From Cercophora sp. LCS_1 (Eukaryota; Ascomycota; Sordariomycetes; Sordariales; Lasiosphaeriaceae), in the NCBI GenBank assembly GCA_036250225.1, contig JAPZLL010000058.1, forward strand, positions 124,001 through 188,000: a stretch of DNA of 64,000 nucleotides. Direction: 5' to 3'. The notes beneath the pieces are model-generated. The model was not told where the DNA came from. It did not search any database and saw only the letters and a program-made list of their open reading frames with translations. Below, one piece after another: positions 10,404 through 21,517 of the stretch (the first letter of the stretch is position 1; each line of letters starts with the position of its first letter). The position numbers were made by a program, and so were the translations under genes.

Positions 10404-12634
10404 CTAAGCAACACCCAGGTCCAAGACCTTGATCAGGCCCGATCCCATTGCGCACGCCGCCCAGCAGCTGAACGGTAGATTGGGGTTCCACTCAATGGCC
10501 GTTATCCTTGTCAGGGGCTCGTGGGTGATAGCGCGGGACGCAAGCTTTGTGTTGATTTCGTCCTCGCGGTCATCGGGGTCGTCTTCGGCGCCTTTTTTCC
10601 CTCTCGCCTTCTTCTTTCTGGCCAGCCTCTTCTTCCTGTCTACCTCTTTGCGCTTCTCTGTCCGGGGGTCATCGTTGACCTCGGGCAGCCAACCGCGCAA
10701 GATTCTCACTGCTCCTCGGAGGTTGTCTCCACCGTCCTCTGGGTCTCCTTCGATGGGCCGGAACTCGTGCTCAAAGACTTTGATCTTTTGCAAGGGCTCA
10801 CCCTTCTGCTTGAATAGCTTCTGAAGGGCATTGCAGCCATACACAGAGCCATCCGCAGACCCAACCAGGACGAATGGGTGTGTGGCGCCAGCCGAAACGC
10901 ACGTAATCGAGTTTGGGCCTGTGATTGTGCTCCGAGCCTGGCAGAAGAATCGATGGTGTAGGAAGGCGACGGTCGTCGTTGGGGTCGAGGAGGGGTAGAG
11001 AGCCATGTATCCCTGCATGAACTCGTTCCAGCACAACATATTGGGCTGGAAACTGATAGCTGGCACCGGAAAGTAGGTGGCTTCGGAGCTTGGCTGGCTT
11101 AGGTCCGTCAAAGTTGCGCAACCGCCAACGGGGATTGTGGCCACCATGTATGGGTTCGATGGATAACCTGAGCAGATATCGATCACATAGTTGGAGTGCA
11201 CACCGAACCGCTGTAAAAGTCTTTGCGGGTGAATCGACCACAGGGTGAGACTGCCATCCGAGTGGCCCAATACAATCCGGTTTACGTTGATCCATGCAAG
11301 GCATGTTACGTTGACGTTGTAGTCGTTCATAACTCCCAGTGTCGCGATGGGCTCCTTAAACCATTCTGCCAGGGTCAGCAACAGCCTGGGATGGAGGAGG
11401 GAGACGTACCATATTGAGTGTCAGCTGTGTCGTCAATGTTCTTGACCTCAATAATTCGGGCCTTGCCATCGCCACATAGCACGGCTAGCAGCCCCACGAC
11501 GCCGGCCGAGTCCATTGGAACCGGGCACCACTGCATCCGTTTCGGCCGGCCCCAGTCAAAGAGTTGGGCTGCGAGGAGCTTCGGTGGTTTCCGTGCCGGG
11601 GAAGCCAGCCCGCCCTCAGGCTTGTCACCACGAAAGCTCCAAAGTTGTATGCATCCGGTGGTGTCGACCACTTCTGGTGTGGCAGGAGTTGGTGATACGA
11701 GTTCCTGGTCTTGGAAAGGGATGGATGCAACGGCGAGGATCTGGAGATCTGTGCGTCTTGATGGTGCCCATGCCAAAGCCAGCGGAATGCCCCCAGTGTC
11801 AATCATCCAGCCATTCACCCCTCCTGTACCATTGAAGTCTTCGATGGGGGCTCCTGAAGGAGACACGGTGAGGCCTTCTCTCGGATTGAGGAGCACTTCC
11901 GATTGTTGATCCCATGGGCCAAGCATGACCGCGAGGCCACCTTTTGTTTGGGGCATAAGGCTCTCGGCGTGTCCGGGAACAAGGGGTTCTGACTGTTGGA
12001 ATCCAGAACAGTTCGAACCGAACCCTGCATACCACTGGAGAGTTGCCTTCTCTTGGGCAGCCTCGAAGCCCGGTCGTACCCACGGACTTGGCGTGATGCC
12101 CTTTGGCGAGCGGGGAGACAATTTGGGCGGAAGCAGAGAGTATTCCCTCCACCTGTTGTCGAGGTCCCAGACAATCTTGATGCGGTGATACTCGGGACCG
12201 TACATACTGTCACGGAGCGCACTGTACCGAGCGTAGCGTCGCAAAGGACCGGCGTAGACGCGTGTGACAATCCGTGTCTCGAGGGGGTAGTTTGGGATAT
12301 CATGAACGCCTTTCCTGCTCTGGATCATGCCAGCTCCGAGGTTGCGGACCTTTTTCCCCGGCTGCTGAGCCGTGCCGTCGTCCATGGCGCCGCCATCGCT
12401 TTGGTTCTCATCGTCATCCTCGCTGGTGGGGTCGGCATCCTCTAGGTCGTCGTCGTCCGGCGCCTGTTGCCCCTCCGCCTGCGCGTCGAAATCATCATCC
12501 CCAGACTGCTCTTCAGGAATGGAAATAGGTTCATCATCGCCTTCGAGAGCGAACTGATCTTCAGTGTATCGCTTGCGGATGCCGCGAGTCCTTTTCGGTC
12601 GCATTTCTGTCGGATGCTGTTGCGCGCGGGGCAA
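10404..12634 (-). CDS. TFIIIC subunit-like WD40 protein (Tfc6/Sfc6 type)
   Basis: Exons 11410-12634 and 10404-11365 joined over a 44-nt intron give 728 residues. Residues ~15-110 are acidic and disordered with basic patches; the rest shows beta-propeller features such as VVDTTGCIQLWSF, LLAVLCGDGKARIIEV and HSDGSLTLWSIHPQ, ending in a lysine-rich tail segment and a last blade. The layout (disordered acidic N-terminus, single degenerate propeller, basic insert) matches the fungal TFIIIC tau-91/Tfc6/Sfc6 family, which helps bind the B box of tRNA genes. The assignment rests on overall resemblance; another WD protein of nuclear function is possible. An alternative in-frame start exists ten codons downstream. 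It converges with the PAQR gene, the stop codons being about 100 nt apart. Confidence 0.65.
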
Positions 12635-13081
12635 GCATGAGGCGATCGGTTCAATACAATGATGTTTTGTGATGTATCTTGGTATCTATAGATGCAGCAG
12701 GCTATGATTACATTGGCGGCGGCGAGCTTCGTGATGAAAATGTTGGAAAGTTTGTTGTTCAGCGCAACGTTGGTGGGGCAGTGAAAGCTGATTCGAGATT
12801 CAGGGTTAGGGTCCGTCTTTGTCGGTTCAACTCGATGAGCACATCAGACAAGAGTTGGTTTGGTTCCAAGTTGCTTTGGATTGAAGAAAAGGCGATCGAT
12901 CGTTTGCCTTTGGCAAACTAATAAGACGCTAGACATGGAGTCTTGGTGTCGGGAAGGAGCAAGCAAGCGCGAACACCTCTCGCCATGACGCCACTATGAC
13001 GCACCTTCCAATTATATTGAGTTGTTCTTGCCGTTTCGGAGAAAGTTTTCTTGTCACGAATGCACCTCCTTAGCAAACATG
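12635..13081. other. divergent promoter region
   Basis: 447 nt between the TFIIIC-like gene and the aldolase-like locus, which are transcribed away from each other. Nothing else recognisable. Confidence 0.6.
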
Positions 13082-13870
13082 GAGCGCACACTTCTTCAGT
13101 GGTATCAGCGCAAGCTGATTGCTGGCAACCACATCCTCCACCACCATGGCCTTCTCGATGCCTATGGCCACCTCTCGTTCCGTCATCCCGAGGACCCCGA
13201 GATCTTCGTCATGTCACGCAGCATTGCGCCGGCGACTGTCTCCTCTCCCGATGACCTTGTCGAGTATACCGTCCCAGAAGGCGAGGCGTTCGATCCGAGT
13301 TCCCCTGAAGGCTACGCCGAACGTCGAATCCCGAGATCTACAAGCGCCATCCCGATATACAAGCCATCGCCCACAGCCACTCGGACGCTGTAGCCCCCTA
13401 CACAGTCACCAATGTGCCGCTGCGAGCGTGCTCCCATACCGCCGGGTTTCTCGGGTCTGGCCCTGTGCCCGTCTACGACTTCGCGGACCACGCCACCCCG
13501 GGACACGCTGGATTTGCTCGTGCGAAACGAAAACCTTGCCTACGAGTTGGCCAAACACTTTGACAATGGTAACGTGGTGACATTAATGCGGGGACACGGG
13601 TTCACGGTCGTGGCGGAAAACCTGGAGTTGGTCGTCTTGCGAGCCATCTACACAGACAGGAACGCCGCGATGCTGACGAATGCGTTGACGCTCAGCGCCG
13701 CGACGAGGCCTGCTGGGGTATCACCAGAAGCCTCCACATGGCGTATCAGATACCTGAACGAGCGTGAGGCAGCAGAGGCTGCCAATATGACAAGGTGGTC
13801 AGCTCATCGGCCGTGGAAGCTTTGGGTGAGGGAAGTTGAGGTGTCAGGATTATATGTGAACTATGCTTAA
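13082..13870 (+). pseudogene. class II aldolase/adducin-domain gene with two compensating frameshifts
   Basis: Translation from ATG 13082 gives a good aldolase_II N-terminus (HILHHHGLLDAYGHLSFRH, SRSIAPATVSSPDDL). Near 13320 the frame must shift to continue (EIYKRHPDIQAIAHSHSDAV, which contains the expected metal-binding HxH), and near 13495 it must shift back to the original frame (TLDLLVRNENLAYEL, then VVTLMRGHGFTVV and the family's C-terminal block). In the original frame a TAG at 13391 stops translation. No GT-AG intron bridges either break. The two shifts cancel, so about 170 nt in the middle are out of frame. Either a disabled gene or two base-call errors; the rest of the domain is well preserved, so loss would be recent. 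Confidence 0.7.
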
Positions 13871-14941
13871 ACCACGTAGGAGGGAGCTATTGGCATATGG
13901 CCCTCCTCTCGAGCACGCTTGCACCTTTGCGTTGTGATTCCCTGTCAGCTTAGGTAGTCAGGGACCATTTCGCCACCCCTTGATGCCCACCTGACCCCTC
14001 TTATCCCCCAGCCCTAGGCACGGAATCTAGTTGGTTTTTCATCCATCCCCTGCAAGAACGGATCCTCGGCGACCTCGAGGACATGGCCCAACACCCGGAC
14101 ACATCCCTTTCCCCCTCGCTTGCCTCCTGGTCATTTGTGACTGTGTCGGCGAGGTTCTTGTATAGGTTGTTGGCGTGGGTCCAAGCCTTGTTGTGATTGC
14201 CCAGGAGTGTGATCCGCTTGGCCCGCGCATGCGTCAATGACAGGGTAGCCACGTCTAACTTCGGGCCTCCGTAACGTGCATATTAGCAGGCATGGTAGGC
14301 GTGTGAGGAATTATGGTGCCGAAGTTGGTTGGCGCGCGACGTAAAGCGACGGCCCATTTCTTGCTGCACTTGAACTGCAGTTTCTCAACAGGCAAGATGA
14401 GTTGCCGGTGGTGTAGGTTCTGCTGCCAAAAGGAGTCGCTGCTTGATAGAACGGCGGGCACCTGTATTGCCGTTCAGACCGCTATTTCCAGATAGGACCC
14501 AGGCTGGGGACAGGGTCATTCCTTTCTACGAGAACATGAAGACGATATGAAACTACTGAATGGGTGAGCTGACTATGCTTATATTCGCACTGGGCAGTCA
14601 CATTCTTGTTGAAGAAGAATCAAACCCAAATAGACATGAAACGCCGTCGCGGCTATACTTGCATTGCAGTCTTGTTTCATGGCCAAGTATCGAGTCTAGA
14701 TTTGCCATTCAGCCCAGTAGTACATTGCCAAAACCTGGAAACACCGACGGCGCCTACAGCCTATCCTACTTTCATTATCCAACCCTATCGGTGTCCAAGT
14801 CGGGGGGGCGATGCTCTCATCGCTGTTGTCAGCCTCGTTGCCGCCCTCGGCTGGCTGGATGCCGTCCTGCTGGTGACACACAGGATGGTGTCACAGAAAA
14901 CCGCCAGTACACCGACCACTTGCAATGTCAAAGCCGTTGGC
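13871..14941. other. gene-free stretch
   Basis: No recognisable gene. Part of the right side (14785-14940, minus strand) reads as protein-like sequence continuing the degenerate coding region that follows, but in a different frame. Confidence 0.5.
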
Positions 14942-15489
14942 TTAGTCGACATTGGCATTCTGATAGGGGGTGTCACTGCGACCAGGCCGTTGCTGTTGGT
15001 ACGCTCTCTTGCGGTGATGTTCGGAACGGGAACCACTGTGGTGGTATCCATCGTCAATGCGGTGGCCCCTCGGTTTGGTGAAACTCCTCGGCCAGTTGTC
15101 TCTGGGCGGTCGCTCAGCGGACATAGCATCCGCTGTGGCGGGGTGGGTGTTGTTAGTCTCCTGCACTTTGAGGCCTGCTGTGGTGCCGTTTATGCTCTGG
15201 AGTATATTCCCAACCACTTCGGCAGGATTGTTGTGTCCATCGTCCACCTCTTCGAGCTTCATGGTTAGGGCGTCGGATTTGGTCTCAAGGTTTGTGACGT
15301 GGTTAGTACATCAAAACTTGCCTTTGAAACGAAGCTGTTGATCCCGTCTTTGATACGCTCGCCGGAGTTGTTGAGCGCCTGATGAACATAATCATGGACA
15401 TAGTCCACGCTCGCCCGCTCATCAATTTGCTCTCGAAGCACCCTGATCTCTTCCCCAAGCTTCGTATTTTCGGTCATAACAACATCCAA
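14942..15489 (-). CDS. coiled-coil-like hypothetical protein, probably degenerate
   Basis: Exons 15322-15489 and 14942-15283 can be joined through a GC-AG intron (donor AAG/GCAAGT, branch TACTAAC, acceptor CTTGAG) to give 169 residues. The first exon is heptad-like (LGEEIRVLREQIDERA). Upstream in the same frame, an ATG at about 15642 gives a further ~42 residues that run into one TAG at 15514, so an older longer gene may have suffered a nonsense change. The last third is low in hydrophobic residues, and a neighbouring frame looks more protein-like there, suggesting a further frameshift. I recognise no domain and treat this as a remnant. Confidence 0.35.
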
Positions 15490-16155
15490 AGCGCAATTGA
15501 GGTCAATGCCTCCCTAGGAGTTGACCATGGGCATGGAGTGCTCCCTGGCCATGTCATCTTGGCCTTCCGCTACCCTCTCATTGCTGGTGATGATGGCCAT
15601 CGGCTGCCTGCTGTCTTTGGTTATCTGAAGTAGCTCGGGCGCCATGGCCTTAGTCCGTGAATGCTTGGGGAGTGTTTGGGCAGCCTTTATGCCCTGACAA
15701 CCCCCGACAGACGACAGAAGGCAGCCGCGGAAACTTAGGGGCGATAGGACCAGGCCAAGCGTGCCGAGGGGCGAGATGGGATGGAAACAGAAGAGCCTGC
15801 CCCACCCCACCGACCCAAGTTTATAAGGGGAAAAGCTTTGACTGATTTTCAAGACTGACCACAGATTGGCGCAGCGGTTAACGGGGGGACGCTCCCGAAG
15901 ACCGTAGCGACCAATGCTCAAGGGTCTGGGTTCGAGTCCGGGGACGCCCGGGCTTTCTTGGTGAACCCTGTAAGGTACTAGAGAAACCCCAAGCCGAGCC
16001 AGGGGTTTCCGTAACCTTGGAGCACCTCCGCCTGAAACGCGCCCTTCGGGGTTCCTGGATGGTGGAGACTCCAGGGCGAGCGTTTTACCGCTCCTTCCTT
16101 TTTTTGTTTTGCCTTTCCTCCTTTCCTTCCTTCCCTTCTTTAATTCTTTGTCGTT
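15490..16155. other. gene-poor stretch with a tRNA-like unit
   Basis: Holds the 5' remnant of the coiled-coil gene (to about 15642), a CTTATAAG box near 15819 and the tRNA-like unit listed separately. Confidence 0.5.
15866..15948 (+). other. tRNA-like Pol III unit (degenerate tRNA or SINE head)
   Basis: Good matches to an A box (TGGCGCAGCGG at about 15867-15877) and a B box (GGTTCGAGTCC at about 15929-15939) at spacing typical of tRNA genes. However no cloverleaf closes: the D stem is disrupted by a G run, no anticodon arm of 5+7+5 is evident, the T stem has a mismatch, and no 5' acceptor strand matches the 3' end. I therefore call it a decayed tRNA or a tRNA-derived retroelement head, not a tRNA gene. 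Confidence 0.4.
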
Positions 16156-19098
16156 TCATGTCCCTTCATAATGCTCTTGCAAAGGAGCCCTCGGCATTGT
16201 TGTAGCAAAGCCTTGCGGAATATCGGACGATGAATGGGCTGACAAGAGCCGGAGACAGGCGCGATCAAGGTGAAAGGACATCTGATCGACGTTCTCGCGG
16301 AACGGCACAAAGTCCTTACGCTCGGTACCAACGCTGTAGGTGAATAGCTCGGGCGAGCTGTCGTGGATCCGAGCAGCCTCTTCGTCCCACTGCCGGAGGA
16401 TCAAACCGCGCCCGACGATCGAGTGGAGCCAACCGTCAGCAAATGGCCGTACAATAACGGCGACGTCTGAGTTCTCGAAGTGGCAGATGATGTCACCTTC
16501 CCGCGCTGTACCCGCTACCAGACCGATCTGGCCCCGTGTGCCGATTATCCATCTCGGCGTCGAAGCTAATGTCTTTGTGCGCAGACATTGGCATAACTCT
16601 CCGTCAATGGCAGACCCAGGGCAACTGTCAGATTCAACGGGGTGAAGCGTCTCGGAAGCCTCGGGAGTACGTGACGCGATGAAGGCCTCGTCTTCGTACC
16701 GACGAAGGATCTGGTTCCAAATCGGTTGTTCCGTTGTTGAGCCAATACCCACGTAAGCGTATGACAGGCGTGAATCGACAGCTACGGCCTTCCTGGCGTT
16801 CTTGTGGATGGAGAGAAGCGCATGCTTGGTTGAAGAGGGGAGCTCATCGCCTGGGCGGTGCGTCCGGACATGGTGGAAATAGAGCGAATGCCAGTCGGTA
16901 AGAAGCTCTTTCGCTTTCTCTACAGTCGTGTAAGTGTCTCCCACCAAAGAGATGTTCCCGCAAATCCTGGCTCGCGTATACAAAGTGCCCGGTCTTTGCC
17001 GTTGGTCGTCGGTGGCGTTGAAATTGGGCATCGGGTTGGGAGGATGGACTAGGCCGCCCAAAGATCTTTGCAGCAGCTGGCTGAAACTCATCAACTGATC
17101 GTCCGTTCTTAGCCTCGGTTCTCCTATCATCGTCTCATAGAGACCTAGTGTCGACTCGGAATAGTCTGGCTCTACTGCCGTGTCCCCTGCCGCAACGCCG
17201 AGAAGCCCATACACGTGATCCCTGGGGTCTGAACAGCGTGAGCCGGCGAACGTTATCAGAGACTCCCTTAAAGGAGGAAAGTCTCGAGTTGGGAAAGACT
17301 GTACGTCAAGACGATATGAGATAACGGCCGATGCCGGACTTCGACTTAGGTCGAGGATATGCGGCGGCATACTCCTATCCGCATACCGCAGATATGTGAA
17401 GAAAGAAGCAAGAGTAGGCCAGCCAATGGAGCAGTCTTCGCATTGAATTCGCAACTGGCAGGACAAGACCACTTCCTGGACGATCCAGAGCCGCTTCCAG
17501 TATCGCACCGAGAAGAAGGCGCGGAGGTCGAGCCATTCGCGGCGGCGCGTTTTGAACCGACCCACTGTTTCCTCGGATATATGCGACCTCGGGAGCCCGG
17601 CCATGATTTTGAGCATTTTGGCATGGCGGGGAGACACTGCCGCTCTCTCCTCCGCAATCTTGGCCGTGCCAGCCGTTTCCAACTCGCAGAGGAAGACCAT
17701 GGACGATTTCACGACGTCGGGCGTTGTCGTGCCGAGCCAGCTTATGACAGTCGTAGCGCTGTTGTAGATAAGCGGCATGATGGCCACCTGGACGTTCCGA
17801 TCTTGATCGCTGGTTTGCTGGATGCAAATGGCATCGATCCAGAGGCGCCGCTTATCACCTCGCGGAGGTCTCAGATGCCTCAACGCGTCCCAGAGGTTCT
17901 GCCCCACGGAGAAATTCTCTCCATTCACCGTGATGGACCGCATGACTGCTGCGTCCGCGTCAGACCTGTCTGAGAGCCGCCACTCGTACGAGAGTGCTTC
18001 GAACGGCGGTGGGTGGTGGATGCACTGGCGGTCTATCGTGCACTTGATGCCGTCTGTCTCGCTGCCGCCCCAAAGAAGCACGGTTCTGAACTCATCGTAG
18101 GGCACGAGTTCCTCATATATCGGTTCATACGTCCTGAGAGTCTCGGTTTTTTTCCCGCTTGCTAGGTCTGGGCGAGGAGTCTCGGGCGCGATACCCTTTC
18201 GGCTGCGCAAGGGATACAACATCTGTCCTGGCGATTTCAGGTACGCAAATGTGGAGAATTTCTTACTGACTGGGACCGCGTCAAGGTATCTCAACCATTT
18301 CGGAGTGACCAAGCCCGGTGCATCCGTCGGGTCTATCGCTGGGTCCAGTCTCAATTTTCGTTCAGGAGGCTTATCCGGCCGGATGAAGGCCGAGAATGGG
18401 CTGAGCTGCACCTGTTCGCATACAAGACTGAATCGACTCGAAATGATCCACTTCGCACGACCGGATTCGGCGGATTGCAATATGAAGTCGAGGAAAGCTT
18501 GTTCCCAACCGGACCATGATATTCCGAGGCCGTCAATGACCAGAAAGACATTGCGAAGCTTCGGGTGAGCAAGAATCCGCTTTAAGATTCGGAGCCGAGA
18601 TGCGATGGGGCCCTGTTCCAGATCTAGGTCCGGCTTTTCTTTCCAAACCCATGGCGCGAGGAAAGGGTGTGCTTCGACAAGGAGATATATGAGACCAGAG
18701 AGCCCAACTGCGTCCCCCTTCGGACCTCTCTGCCTGTCGTAAGGCGGACAGAAGCAGTAAGCTACGGCGCTATCCAGGGGAACAAGACTTGGAAGCTTGT
18801 CAATAACACCAGAGAGATTGTCCTCAGGCGACCCGGTTTGAATCCAGAGCAGGCGACTGCTGTCGTCACGGAGGAACTGATGGAACTCGCCTTTCTCCAG
18901 AATCCAATGGGAGGAAGGGCTTGAGGCGGATCGGTTTACTTCCGACTTGTCCTTCCGAGGGTCATTCGTCCACAAGCCCGATAGACACCGCTTGTTGGGC
19001 CCTTTGTCGCCCCCGCTGCGGGAGGCATGAGAACAAGAACCCTTGCACACACTCCAGCCGTTTGTACCGCTTTCATCGGTACCGGCTTCTTGAAGCAT
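16156..19098 (-). CDS. NACHT-like plus HET domain protein
   Basis: Intronless 980-residue frame. Residues ~70-250 resemble a fungal NACHT core: a strand LLWIQTGSPEDNLSG where the Walker A loop should be (no GxxGxGKS/T), VFLVIDGLG at ~180 where Walker B should be, and KWIISSR where the sensor strand lies. Residues ~330-520 are a HET domain with the usual motifs: FEALSYEW (~366), LWIDAICIQQ (~417) and ISWLG; the later RREWLDLRAFFSVRYWKRLWIVQEVV matches the third HET motif. The C-terminus resembles other HET proteins (HVYGLLG, GDIICHFEN). HET domains trigger cell death in vegetative incompatibility. Order is unusual because NACHT normally follows HET, and the nucleotide site looks lost, so this may be a decayed NLR fused to a working HET domain. 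Confidence 0.85.
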   Translation of the reverse strand: MLQEAGTDESGTNGWSVCKGSCSHASRSGGDKGPNKRCLSGLWTNDPRKDKSEVNRSASSPSSHWILEKGEFHQFLRDDSSRLLWIQTGSPEDNLSGVIDKLPSLVPLDSAVAYCFCPPYDRQRGPKGDAVGLSGLIYLLVEAHPFLAPWVWKEKPDLDLEQGPIASRLRILKRILAHPKLRNVFLVIDGLGISWSGWEQAFLDFILQSAESGRAKWIISSRFSLVCEQVQLSPFSAFIRPDKPPERKLRLDPAIDPTDAPGLVTPKWLRYLDAVPVSKKFSTFAYLKSPGQMLYPLRSRKGIAPETPRPDLASGKKTETLRTYEPIYEELVPYDEFRTVLLWGGSETDGIKCTIDRQCIHHPPPFEALSYEWRLSDRSDADAAVMRSITVNGENFSVGQNLWDALRHLRPPRGDKRRLWIDAICIQQTSDQDRNVQVAIMPLIYNSATTVISWLGTTTPDVVKSSMVFLCELETAGTAKIAEERAAVSPRHAKMLKIMAGLPRSHISEETVGRFKTRRREWLDLRAFFSVRYWKRLWIVQEVVLSCQLRIQCEDCSIGWPTLASFFTYLRYADRSMPPHILDLSRSPASAVISYRLDVQSFPTRDFPPLRESLITFAGSRCSDPRDHVYGLLGVAAGDTAVEPDYSESTLGLYETMIGEPRLRTDDQLMSFSQLLQRSLGGLVHPPNPMPNFNATDDQRQRPGTLYTRARICGNISLVGDTYTTVEKAKELLTDWHSLYFHHVRTHRPGDELPSSTKHALLSIHKNARKAVAVDSRLSYAYVGIGSTTEQPIWNQILRRYEDEAFIASRTPEASETLHPVESDSCPGSAIDGELCQCLRTKTLASTPRWIIGTRGQIGLVAGTAREGDIICHFENSDVAVIVRPFADGWLHSIVGRGLILRQWDEEAARIHDSSPELFTYSVGTERKDFVPFRENVDQMSFHLDRACLRLLSAHSSSDIPQGFATTMPRAPLQEHYEGT

Positions 19099-21517
19099 CA
19101 GCTTGGTGACCTATGTTTGGATGCACGCTAGGTTTCCAGGCTTACTTCCGTTTCCAAAACGATCGGGAGCTGAGCCTAGGCGGGAGCGCCGGCGTCTCTG
19201 TCGATACTTTGGAGCCTGCATACGGCCTGGCTCCGCAGGATCCTGCCCTGACGAGGGCCCAGCTTCGGTGGCGGGAGACGGATCCATTCTTTTTCTGTGT
19301 TTGAACGAACCCGGGCTTCGCATTGACCAGGAACGTTTCTCGCTTTCGACATTTCGCAGCCTTTTGAAGCTCTTAACCCTCAAAGACGTGGAAGTGATGG
19401 TTTTTGAATCAAAGATGCTTCTTGATGGATCGTCGGGATGAAACAAAGAGGAGGACAGCCAGATCTCGTCAAGGGCAGCAGCCACGTGACTTCCCGAGAT
19501 CACCTTTGCTCGCTTCAGACAAACAGGTGTATTTGCATGGCACGCAGGCATCACTCATTGCCAAATCATTGATGCTATGTGTCTTGGTCCGACCCAGACG
19601 CAATACGATACAGCCTTGGCAAGGAGTCAGGGGTCAATTCACACGGGGTGTGGAAGCGTTAGGTTTGCAAGTTCACGTCATGTAATCATCGAGACCTGGG
19701 GCAAGCTTGGGAGAAAGCCTAGAGCAGGCGATTCGAGCGTGACCGTTGGGGAATTTGGGCTTTGTCATGTACCCTCGGCAGGGTGATGACTGCGATCTCA
19801 CATAAACCCAACAAGCATCTCGGGTGCTTGTCAAGAAAACGTTGGGGCGACATTGTCTCTGAAGGGAAGCATGGCATATTGGGCAAACAACCAACGCGCT
19901 TTCCCTAGTGCTGATGTGGAAATCATTAATTTGAGACTTATTTGGTGGCTGAATCCCAAAGAACTGCATTTGTATTTGGATCAGAAGGCTGGCTGCGTGA
20001 AGATCCCATGCGGGTGATTGTGGAGCTTCATTTTCCGCACGCCCCATTTTTGTTTTCAACACACCGCTCCATACATAACCCTAGCCCACAAAGCCTCCGC
20101 GTGGCTTGAGCTTTTGTTCTAGTTTTTTTTTTTTTTTTTTTTTTTGACTTTGAAAGTCATGCAATTTACCCACGCCGTAAAAAGAAGACCTGGATTTTCT
20201 CTCGGATTATCTAAAGTTAAACTGCGATGAGAAATGCTCTTTCCGACTTCCGTAACGATTAAAACACCTGATCAGACCTTCCATATGCCTGATGGATATC
20301 CCCGAGGCGTCCAAGAATTCGTGAAATGCCCAAGAAAACTTCTTGGACGCCCGAAGCATACACCGAGAGTTCCTTTCCCCATGTGTTTTGAATTTACTCG
20401 GGGCATTACATCATTGTTGGGGGCATTTAGCTGGATAATTTGGGCATAGCATAGTTCTGCAAGGGGACAGATCGAAATTTCGAGTGATTGAGAAAATGCC
20501 AGATGCCTTTGAAATAAGCTTGAAGGTCATGGAGTATCTAAATATGCCTAACGATTCACAACTTTGCATTTCAGACATAACAACATGCCGGTCAAAAAAC
20601 TCGGACTCCGTTTCCGTCGCTCGAGAACGCCCATCTTATATTGCCGATGGTCGAGTTATCATCACGCAAAGAATATCGTTCAATTGCGCGCAACGAGGCG
20701 AGTTTAATGGCTATCTTTTCAATTGCAAGTATGCACTGCGCGGCGGGATATCTAGCCTTGAAAATATAGATCTATGGATTTGTTGGCTGTGCGCGGGCAG
20801 TCAAAGCTAGTGGCTTTTTGGGGTTTGGTCCTGGTGCTTTCAAACCACCGCACTTTGTTTGCGAGCTGCCTTGCTCGTAACCAGGTCGAGGAAAGCGCCC
20901 TCCGCTGGGCTCCTCAATCAGAAATACCAAGGTGGCGCAGACACCTCCTACAACAGATCCGTCACTCAAAATACACCTCAATTCGAAGGGCTCGACAACA
21001 CTGCGGAAGCGGAAATCCACAACCACGTTAAAGATCGCGGACTGTTCTCGACGGGCAGAGCAGGGCTCAGTGAGTCCGCCACTGCATCTCGATTTCATGT
21101 AAGTCAAAGGGGCGATCAGAGAAGCCGGAAGTCAAATACTAGCCCAACTAACCGACTCGCAGAACCACGACAGGCCTGAAGAGCCCCCACCCGGAGACGG
21201 TGCGACCGCGACCGAGCCAGGCAAGGCCAACAACAACACGAGCCCCTAGAGTCCCGGCCGACACTATGCTTTCCTGAAGAGGGGAGGGAGGGGGACGGGC
21301 GCCCACCACCACAATACAGGCTTGGATAGTACTTGAGCACTGACCGTAGGGCCCTCTTAGGCGTCACTATGGCTTAGGCTGTGTTGGGAGGCAAGATTGA
21401 TCCGCAAGCTACCATGCCAGAGTTTGTGGATGTAGGCGTAAACTTCAAGGGAGAGTTTATTGTCAAGGTCTTAAGATCGGCATCAAGGTTTACAACTGTG
21501 TCTTTCCCTGTCTATCC
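19099..21517. other. AT-rich gene-free stretch
   Basis: 2.4 kb between two HET genes. Contains a 23-T run and only short frames. A segment on the plus strand near 20900-21060 (ending in HNHVKDRG) reads as if it could be an exon, but I cannot connect it to a gene. Confidence 0.5.
20123..20145 (+). repeat. poly(T) tract, 23 nt
   Basis: Uninterrupted T run in non-coding DNA; could be the reverse of a retroposed poly(A) tail, but no element is recognisable next to it. Confidence 0.9.

Noticed and set aside
14606..15268. 220-codon plus-strand frame
   Set aside because: Overlaps a better minus-strand coding remnant with coiled-coil character and a plausible intron.
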